Assembly (NCBI RefSeq): GCF_041435495.1
Contig: NZ_CP108644.1
Location: 1,426,001-1,490,000, forward strand
Length of the DNA stretch: 64,000 bases
Origin: Streptomyces sp. NBC_01116
GTDB lineage: Bacteria > Actinomycetota > Actinomycetes > Streptomycetales > Streptomycetaceae
Direction: 5' to 3'
The translations under genes were made by a program, and so were the position numbers. The notes beneath the pieces are model-generated. The model had not been told where the DNA came from and did no database searches. It worked only from the letters and a program-made list of their open reading frames with translations. Positions 58,984 through 64,000 of this stretch are shown here, piece after piece. Numbering within the stretch: position 1 is the stretch's first letter; every line of letters starts with the position of its first letter.

Positions 58984-60263
58984 CACCTCACCCCCAGGGC
59001 CGCCGCGGCGCCGACCCCCGATCGGCAGCCGTCCTCGTGGAACCCCCAGCCGTGGTACGCCCCCGCGTAGGCGGTGACGGGACCGGACAGGGCGGGCAGG
59101 CGGTCCTGGGCGGCGACGGACTCCGGGGTGTAGACGGGGTGCTCGTAGACCATGCGGGCGCGTACGGAGGCGGGGTCGACGCGGTCGGCGCCGTTCAGCG
59201 TGACCACGAAGGTCTCGGGCGCGTCGAGCCGCTGGAGCCGGCTCATGTCGTAGCTGACGGTGACGCGGTCGGCGTCGGCGGCACACGAGGGCATCAGGTA
59301 GTTCCAGGAGGCCCTGGCGCCCCGGGCACGCGGCAGCAGGGTGGTGTCCGTGTGCAGCAGGGTCGGGTTGCGGGAGTAGCGGAACGCGCCGAGCGTGTCG
59401 CGCTCGGCGTCGGTCGGGTCGGTGAGCAGCCGCAGCGCCTGGTCGGGGTGGGTGGCGATGACGACGGAGTCGTACGGGGTTCTCGTGCCGTCCTCGGTGG
59501 TGATCTCGACGCCGTCCGCGTGCCGGGTGATCGCGCGCACCGGGGTCGCGGTGCGCACGGCGGTGAGCCGCTTGACGAGGAGGTCGACGTAAGCGCGGGA
59601 GCCGCCGGTGACGGTGCGCCAGACCGGGGAGTCACCGATGGTGAGCATGCCGTGGTGGGCGAGGAACCGGAAGAGATAGCGGGCCGGGTAGCGCAGGGCG
59701 GTCACCGGGTCGCAGGACCAGACGGCGGAGACCACGGGCGTGAGGAAGTGGGCGTGGAAGTAGGGCGAGAAGCGCCCGCGCCGGGCGAACTCCCCCAGCG
59801 TCATCCCACTCGGCCCGCCCGTCCCGCTCTCCGGCAGTTCCAGAAGGGCCCGCGCCGCGCGGTGGAAGCGCGGCACCTCGGCGAGCATCCGCAGGTAGGG
59901 GCCGCGCATGGCGGAACGCGGCTGGGCGAAGAGCCCGGCCGGGCCGCGCGCCCCCGCGTATTCGAGGCCGCATCCCTCGCACCGTACGGACATCGACATC
60001 TCGGACTCCTGGGTGGCGACGCCCAGTTCGTCGAAGAGCCGCAGCAGGTGGGGGTAGGTCCGCTCGTTGTGCACGATGAACCCGGAGTCGACGCGGTGCA
60101 CCCGGCCGTCGGACGCGCCCAGGTCGTGCGTGTGGGCGTGGCCTCCGACGCGGTCCTCCGCCTCGTACAGCGTCACCTCGTGGGCGTCCCGGAGAACGTG
60201 GGCGGCGGTCAGTCCCGCCACTCCGGATCCGACCACGGCCGTCCGCCGTCGCTCCCCTGCCAT
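58980..60263 (-). CDS. FAD-dependent oxidoreductase (amine-oxidase-like), Rv0449c type
   Basis: 427 residues. Dinucleotide-binding start TAVVGSGVAGLTAAHVLRDA, then LYEAEDRVGGHAHTH, VDSGFIVHNERTYPHLLRLF and the C-terminal FAD segment GAYHGWGFHEDGCRSG. ATG 60263 has GGAGGG 7 nt upstream; an upstream frame to 60326 is unsupported. First gene of the five-gene minus-strand operon, with a SigK-like promoter at 60324-60352. Probably acts on unsaturated or methylated lipids. Confidence 0.92.
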   Translation of the reverse strand: MAGERRRTAVVGSGVAGLTAAHVLRDAHEVTLYEAEDRVGGHAHTHDLGASDGRVHRVDSGFIVHNERTYPHLLRLFDELGVATQESEMSMSVRCEGCGLEYAGARGPAGLFAQPRSAMRGPYLRMLAEVPRFHRAARALLELPESGTGGPSGMTLGEFARRGRFSPYFHAHFLTPVVSAVWSCDPVTALRYPARYLFRFLAHHGMLTIGDSPVWRTVTGGSRAYVDLLVKRLTAVRTATPVRAITRHADGVEITTEDGTRTPYDSVVIATHPDQALRLLTDPTDAERDTLGAFRYSRNPTLLHTDTTLLPRARGARASWNYLMPSCAADADRVTVSYDMSRLQRLDAPETFVVTLNGADRVDPASVRARMVYEHPVYTPESVAAQDRLPALSGPVTAYAGAYHGWGFHEDGCRSGVGAAAALGVRW

Positions 60264-60323
60264 TCCGGCTCCCTCCGGTCCTTCCGCACAGATCGGAGCG
60301 CTGCTGGAGTGCTCCTCACCCTG

Positions 60324-60352
60324 CATTCGTGGCCGGCGGCCGGATGGATTGG
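60324..60352 (-). promoter_or_regulatory. Candidate SigK-dependent promoter of the oxidoreductase-lipid operon
   Basis: On the minus strand CCAATCC (60352-60346), 16 bp, CGAATG (60329-60324), 60 bp before the oxidoreductase start. It shares sequence and spacing with the motif at 51963-51991. Confidence 0.7.
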
Positions 60353-60396
60353 TCGATCAGCGCATCTACTCCGAACGGGTGAATGAGGGCCCGGGA

Positions 60397-60425
60397 CCAA
60401 TCCGCCGGCCGACCGGCGTCGAACC
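60397..60425 (+). promoter_or_regulatory. Candidate SigK-dependent promoter of the fasciclin gene
   Basis: CCAATCC (60397-60403), 16 bp, CGAACC (60420-60425), about 155 bp before the fasciclin start. It is divergent from the motif at 60324-60352, so one short region would fire both ways. The rest of the 316-bp gap shows only the Shine-Dalgarno CCAGGAG before 60580. Confidence 0.65.
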
Positions 60426-60579
60426 CCTTGTGTGAGAGCAGGCCGGAACGACGCGTGGATGACCGGGGCACTTCCGCCCCGGCGGTCCCGCCCGTCCCGT
60501 GGCCCACTCCCCTCTTTCTCTTCGCTGTCTCGCTTCACCTGACACACACGCACACGCCCTACCACCCAGGAGAAACGCC

Positions 60580-61227
60580 ATGAACACGCTCCTCTTCCGC
60601 CGCGCAGCCGTCGCCGTGTCCGCAGCGGCCGTGCTGCCGCTCGCCCTCACCGCCTGCTCGTCGGACGACTCCTCCAAGGACTCGGCGGCGGGTTCGACCC
60701 CCAGCTCGTCCGCGCCGGCGAGCCCCTCGGCCGATGACTCGGCGACCATGGACGAGCCGTTCGGTCCGGCCTGTTCGTCGGTGCCGAAGGAAGGCGCGGG
60801 CTCGTTCGACGGCATGGCGAAGGACCCGGTCGCCACGGCCGCCTCGAACAACGAGGAGCTGTCGACGCTGGTGGCCGCCGTGAAGCAGGCAGGCCTGGTC
60901 GACACCCTCAACAACGCCGAGAACATCACGGTGTTCGCCCCGACCAACGACGCCTTCGCCAAGATCCCGAAGGCCGACCTGGACGCACTGCTGGCGAACA
61001 AGGCCGAGCTGACCAAGGTCCTCACCTACCACGTGGTGGGCGAGAAGCTGACGCCGCAGCAGCTGGAGAAGGGATCCTTCGACACGCTGGAGAAGAGCAA
61101 GCTGACGACGGCCGGCTCGGGCGTCGAGTACACCGTGAACGACTCCTCGAAGGTCGTCTGCGGCAACGTCCCGACCGCCAACGCGACGGTCTACATCGTC
61201 GACTCGGTCCTGATGCCCCCGAAGTAA
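60580..61227 (+). CDS. Fasciclin-domain lipoprotein, MPT70/MPT83-like
   Basis: 215 residues. Lipoprotein signal with lipobox LTAC (residues 23-26), then a Ser/Asp/Pro-rich spacer to about 55 and one FAS1 domain (LSTLVAAVKQAGLVDTLNNA, ITVFAPTNDAFAKIPKADLD, VLTYHVVGEKLTPQQL, ATVYIVDSVLMPPK). FGPACSSVP before the domain matches the start of mature MPB70/MPT83. Surface-anchored, probably binds cell-envelope ligands. ATG 60580 with CCAGGAG. In mycobacteria MPT70 and MPT83 are the major SigK targets. Confidence 0.93.
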   Translation: MNTLLFRRAAVAVSAAAVLPLALTACSSDDSSKDSAAGSTPSSSAPASPSADDSATMDEPFGPACSSVPKEGAGSFDGMAKDPVATAASNNEELSTLVAAVKQAGLVDTLNNAENITVFAPTNDAFAKIPKADLDALLANKAELTKVLTYHVVGEKLTPQQLEKGSFDTLEKSKLTTAGSGVEYTVNDSSKVVCGNVPTANATVYIVDSVLMPPK

Positions 61228-61248
61228 CCCCACCGCCCCCCACGGGAC

Positions 61249-61294
61249 CGAGGGGCGGGGAGCCGCGGTGTACGCCGCTGCTCCCCGCCCCTCG
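61249..61294. terminator. Terminator downstream of the fasciclin gene
   Basis: CGAGGGGCGGGGAGC (61249-61263) pairs perfectly with GCTCCCCGCCCCTCG (61280-61294) around a 16-nt loop that itself contains GCGG/CCGC. Confidence 0.85.
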
Positions 61295-61313
61295 TCGTGC
61301 GTGGGTGCTGCCC

Positions 61314-61479
61314 TAAGGGCTGTCCCGTGATCACTGGTGGATCAGCGTGCGGCGTCGGATGCGGTGCATCGCAAGGCGGAGGGACGTCCGCATACTGGAT
61401 GTATGCGGATGTTCCGACAACGCGGCGAGGTGCCGTAGCTGTCGTCGCACGCCCGCCAGGGATTACGGGACAGCCCTTA
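61314..61479. mobile_element. MITE-like element, copy 2 (166 bp)
   Basis: TAAGGGCTGTCCCG (61314-61327) and CGGGACAGCCCTTA (61466-61479) are perfect 14-bp terminal inverted repeats, flanked by C and G that extend them. Same length and orientation as copy 1 at 30615-30780. The internal pair TCCGCATAC-TGGAT-GTATGCGGA is perfect here. No ORF inside has coding character. Confidence 0.88.
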
Positions 61480-61507
61480 GCCTGACCGGACGACACACCG
61501 TGAACCC

Positions 61508-61717
61508 CTGGGCCGTGGCGACCGTGTGGCCGGAGCCGTGGTCGGGTCCGCCGCCGGGGACGCGCTCGGCGCCCCGTTCGAGTTCGGCCCCGCCGGCGTG
61601 TTCACCGCCCGCTGGACCGAGCCCCTGCACCTACCGATGCCCGGCCACGGGGACCGTCGGCTGACCGCGGGGGACCTTCGCGCCCTGGCAGGCCGGCTGG
61701 ACTCCGGGAGCACCTGA
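61508..61717 (+). pseudogene. ADP-ribosylglycohydrolase remnant
   Basis: The frame reads RVAGAVVGSAAGDALGAPFEFGPAGVF, matching the conserved N-terminus of ADP-ribosylglycohydrolases (GxxxGxxxGDALGxPFE), then departs after about 35 residues (MPGHGDRRLTAGDLRALAGRL) and stops at 61717. Normal members have about 300 residues, so catalytic Asp pairs are missing. A C-terminal stub may be joined by an internal deletion. The MITE copy ends 29 bp upstream. A short expressed protein from ATG 61526 is unlikely. Confidence 0.7.
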
Positions 61718-61846
61718 GAATCCCCGCCCATAACATCGCCCGAAAAGTACACATAAGCGCCGGATAAGAGCACTATGGGGATGAGGGTGCCTGCCGCATC
61801 CATCCGTACGGCGGCGGGGCCCGCACGACGAAGGAGACGAGATCTC

Positions 61847-62284
61847 ATGAGCAACGTCTCACACGCGAGGAGTGACCTATCGGGCCACCCCGATGCCTCC
61901 GAAATGCGTGCGCGGTACGACCGCGTGATGGGCGGTCGCGATGTGGCGCTGGTGGACGCGCCGGTCTTCCTGCTCGGCCTCTACTGCGCCGTTTCCCCGT
62001 GGGTGCTCCACTTCACGGCCAGCCAGCCGGCCCTGGTCACGCACAACCTGGTGATGGGCATCGCCATCGCGGTACTGGCTCTCGGCTTCACCGCGATGCC
62101 GGAGCGCATGTACGGCCTGAGCTGGGCGATCTGCGCGATGGGTGCGTGGATCATCGTGTCGAGCTGGGTGGTGGGCAGCAGCCCGGACGCCGGGATCGTG
62201 ATCAACAACATCATCGTCGGCGGCTTGGCCGTACTGCTGGGCATGGTCTGCGCGGGAGCAGCGGCCAAAACCCGCGACACCTGA
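61847..62284 (+). CDS. SPW-repeat membrane protein
   Basis: 145 residues with four membrane helices. The SPW motif occurs in LGLYCAVSPWVLHFTASQ (about residue 51) and a second, degenerate unit (AMGAWIIVSSWVVG) follows. The cytoplasmic N-terminus has EMRARYDRVMGG, common in the actinobacterial members. ATG 61847 with AAGGAG about 10 nt upstream. Function unknown; usually linked to envelope stress or housekeeping loci. Confidence 0.85.
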   Translation: MSNVSHARSDLSGHPDASEMRARYDRVMGGRDVALVDAPVFLLGLYCAVSPWVLHFTASQPALVTHNLVMGIAIAVLALGFTAMPERMYGLSWAICAMGAWIIVSSWVVGSSPDAGIVINNIIVGGLAVLLGMVCAGAAAKTRDT

Positions 62285-62319
62285 CCCCGAAGCACCCCGA
62301 CAGCCCCGCTCCCGACCCG

Positions 62320-62385
62320 GCCCCTCCGGCGTTTGGGGAGCGGGGTCCGGGGCGGAGCCCCGGTTTCGGGAAGGGGCGGACAGGC
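62320..62385. repeat. Dispersed GC-rich intergenic repeat with hairpin
   Basis: The sequence around CCGGGGC-GGA-GCCCCGG (62347-62363), followed by TTTCGGGAAGGGGCGG, is a type found between genes all over Streptomyces genomes, as far as I know. The 7-bp stem can act as a terminator for the convergent SPW and helicase genes. Confidence 0.65.
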
Positions 62386-62431
62386 GAACCAGCCCGCCGC
62401 GGGCGCACCACCCGCCCCGCACCCGTATGCG

Positions 62432-64000
62432 TCAGCCGACGGAGCTGTAAGCCACCACGCCCCGCAGCACCGCATCCACCGCCTTGCGCGCGTTCTTCGC
62501 CACCGAACTCGCCCCCTCCCCCGCGTCCCGGGGAGCCGCCGCGGCCACCTGCCCCAGCACGTCGATCACCTGCTTGCACCACCGCACGAAGTCCCCCGCC
62601 GGCATCTCCGCCTCGCGCAGCACCTCGTCCAGCGTCCGGCCGGAGGCCCACATGTAGACCGCCCAGGCGAAGCCGAGATCGGGCTCGCGCTGCCCGACCC
62701 CTTCCGTCTGGTTGATCTTGAAGTCCTCCTCCAGGGCGTCCAGCCGCCCCCAGATCCGCACCATCTCGCCCATGGCGACCTTGGCGGGACCCGACGGCAG
62801 CTTCGGCGCGACCGCGTCATCGGCCTGCCGCGCCTCGTACACCAGGGCCGAGACGCACGCCGCCAGCTCAGCGGGGTTGAGCCCTTCCCAGACCCCCTCC
62901 CGCAGGCACTCGCTGGCGAGCAGGTCAAGCTCCCCGTACAGCCGGGCCAGCCGCCGCCCGTTCGCGGTGACCTCGTTGCCCCGGAGGTAGTCCAGCTCGG
63001 TGAGGAGCGCGACGATCCGGTCGAAGGTCCGGGCGATCGTGTTCGTCCGCCCCTCGATCCGCTTCTCCAGCTGCCGGGTGTCCCGCTGCAACCGGTGGTA
63101 GCGCTCGGCCCACCGCGCGTGGTCCTCCCGCTCGTCGCACCCGTGGCACGGGTGGGCGCGCAGCTCGGTCCGCAGCCGGCTGATCTCGCGGTCGTCGGCG
63201 GCCGGCGCCCGGCCCTTGCGGTGCCGGTCGGGCACGATGTGACCCGCCTTCGTCCGCAGCGCCGAGGCCAGATCACGCCGGGACTGCGGCGAGCGCGGGT
63301 TGAACGACTTCGGGACGCGCATCCGGTCCAGCGCCTCCACCGGCACCGGGAAGTCCATCGAGGCCAGCCGCTTGACCTGCCGCTCGGCCGTCAGCACCAG
63401 CGGACGCGGCCCGTCGTGGTGGTCGAACCCGCGGTGCCCGTTGGCCCGCCCGGCGGGCAGGCCGGGATCCAGCACCAGGGCGAGCCCCGCGAACTTCCCC
63501 GTGGGCACGTGAATGATGTCTCCGGCCTTCAGCTTCTCCAGGGAGGAGGCCGCCGCCGCCCGCCGCTGCGCCACGCCCTGCTTGGCCAGCTCCGTCTCGC
63601 GGTCCTTGAGGTCGCGCCGCAGGCGCGCGTACTCCTCGAAGTCGCCGAGGTGGCAGGTCATGCCCTCCTTGTAGCCCTCCAGGCCCTCCTCGTTGCGCTG
63701 CACCTGACGCGAGATCCCGACGACGGACTTGTCCGCCTGGAACTGGGCGAACGAGGTCTCCAGCAGTTCCCGCGAGCGGTGCCGCCCGAACTGCTGCACC
63801 AGGTTGACCGCCATGTTGTACGAGGGACGGAAGCTGGAGCGCAGCGGATAGGTACGCGTGCCCGCGAGGCCGGCCAGTGCCGTCGGGTCCATGCCGCGCT
63901 GCCACAGGACCACCGCGTGGCCCTCGACGTCGATGCCGCGGCGTCCCGCCCGGCCGGTGAGCTGGGTGTACTCGCCGGGGGTGATGTCGGCGTGCTGCTC
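62432..64000 (-). CDS. DEAD/DEAH-box RNA helicase, Ski2/Mtr4 (HelY) type, C-terminal part
   Basis: Partial: the N-terminal half lies beyond the right edge; about 522 codons are visible. At the edge TPGEYTQLTGRAGRRGIDVEGH is helicase motif VI. Then come the winged-helix region (FRPSYNMAVNLVQQFGRHRS), a coiled-coil insert (LRRDLKDRETELAKQ; RDTRQLEKRIEGRTNT) and the DSHCT C-terminal domain (LNPAELAACVSALVYEAR, WASGRTLDEVLREAEMPAGD). A short Cys pair PCHGCD may bind zinc. It is the mycobacterial HelY/eukaryotic Mtr4 family, acting in RNA processing or degradation. Confidence 0.95.
   Translation of the reverse strand, partial: EQHADITPGEYTQLTGRAGRRGIDVEGHAVVLWQRGMDPTALAGLAGTRTYPLRSSFRPSYNMAVNLVQQFGRHRSRELLETSFAQFQADKSVVGISRQVQRNEEGLEGYKEGMTCHLGDFEEYARLRRDLKDRETELAKQGVAQRRAAAASSLEKLKAGDIIHVPTGKFAGLALVLDPGLPAGRANGHRGFDHHDGPRPLVLTAERQVKRLASMDFPVPVEALDRMRVPKSFNPRSPQSRRDLASALRTKAGHIVPDRHRKGRAPAADDREISRLRTELRAHPCHGCDEREDHARWAERYHRLQRDTRQLEKRIEGRTNTIARTFDRIVALLTELDYLRGNEVTANGRRLARLYGELDLLASECLREGVWEGLNPAELAACVSALVYEARQADDAVAPKLPSGPAKVAMGEMVRIWGRLDALEEDFKINQTEGVGQREPDLGFAWAVYMWASGRTLDEVLREAEMPAGDFVRWCKQVIDVLGQVAAAAPRDAGEGASSVAKNARKAVDAVLRGVVAYSSVG

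Noticed and set aside
1..64000. tRNA, rRNA, integrase or phage genes
   Set aside because: I found no tRNA-like cloverleaf, rRNA segment, recombinase or phage structural gene by eye, so the accessory cluster shows no sign of an integrative element.

Overview
The window is high-G+C actinobacterial DNA, almost certainly from a Streptomyces chromosome. The signs are strong third-position GC bias, many GTG starts, dense stop/start overlaps, a lone in-frame TTA codon in an accessory gene, a DmdR/IdeR-type iron box and the core order infC-rpmI-rplT-RNA methyltransferase-histidine kinase-pheS-pheT.

1-6.3 kb: end of a secreted glycosyl-hydrolase-like gene (partial), a 3-hydroxyacyl-CoA dehydrogenase, an asnB plus MFS exporter pair facing a TetR regulator, and a PNPOx-fold protein. 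6.3-7.35 kb is mostly non-coding with promoter-like and operator-like elements.

7.35-19.6 kb is the most unusual part: a compact biosynthetic cluster with no adenylation domain and no modular PKS or NRPS. A type II thioesterase (with the TTA codon) and a winged-helix/LuxR regulator face a tightly coupled 12-gene operon. Its genes, in transcription order, are an AurF-like di-iron oxygenase, a class-II-aaRS-like amino acid:carrier-protein ligase, a phosphopantetheinyl transferase fused in frame to an ACP, a methyltransferase, a KASIII-type enzyme with a Cys-His-His triad, an ATP-grasp ligase, a PLP decarboxylase and ACP resembling butirosin BtrJ/BtrK/BtrI, a KASIII-like protein without the active-site Cys, a free-standing acyl-CoA dehydrogenase C-terminal domain, a full acyl-CoA dehydrogenase, and a second AcpS. 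I infer two separately loaded aminoacyl carriers whose amine is oxygenated and whose chains are extended or transferred and then desaturated. The product is unknown to me.

19.9-30.6 kb returns to core genes: a NUDIX protein with an operator-like palindrome at its start, an XRE/TPR regulator, pheST, a PAS histidine kinase, a TrmH-type RNA methyltransferase, and rplT-rpmI-infC. infC appears to start with AUC behind a strong Shine-Dalgarno and a structured leader. A 166-bp MITE-like element abuts the next gene (DUF1844); a second copy lies at 61.3 kb.

30.9-51.9 kb: aquaporin, SseB-like, TetR/EamA pair with twin operators, an orphan mycosin-like protease with a Pro/Ala-rich membrane protein, a PLP aldolase, LysR/TDT transporter, a metal-receptor protein, an XRE-cupin regulator, a glycine-betaine ABC transporter whose permease carries two tandem substrate-binding domains, a 5'-3' exonuclease, an iron-box-controlled siderophore-interacting protein, and a MerR regulator divergent from two membrane proteins. 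Several minisatellites (15, 27 and 30 bp periods) occur here.

52-61.2 kb holds a photolyase-containing version of the mycobacterial SigK locus: sigK-rskA-phr on the plus strand, then on the minus strand an FAD oxidoreductase, DUF1365, two cyclopropane-synthase-type methyltransferases and DUF1295, and finally an MPT70/MPT83-like fasciclin lipoprotein. Three copies of a CCAATCC-N16-CGAA motif sit exactly where promoters for sigK, the oxidoreductase operon and the fasciclin gene are needed, so this looks like one SigK regulon. The window ends with MITE copy 2, an ADP-ribosylglycohydrolase remnant, an SPW-repeat membrane protein and the 3' part of a Ski2/Mtr4-type helicase.
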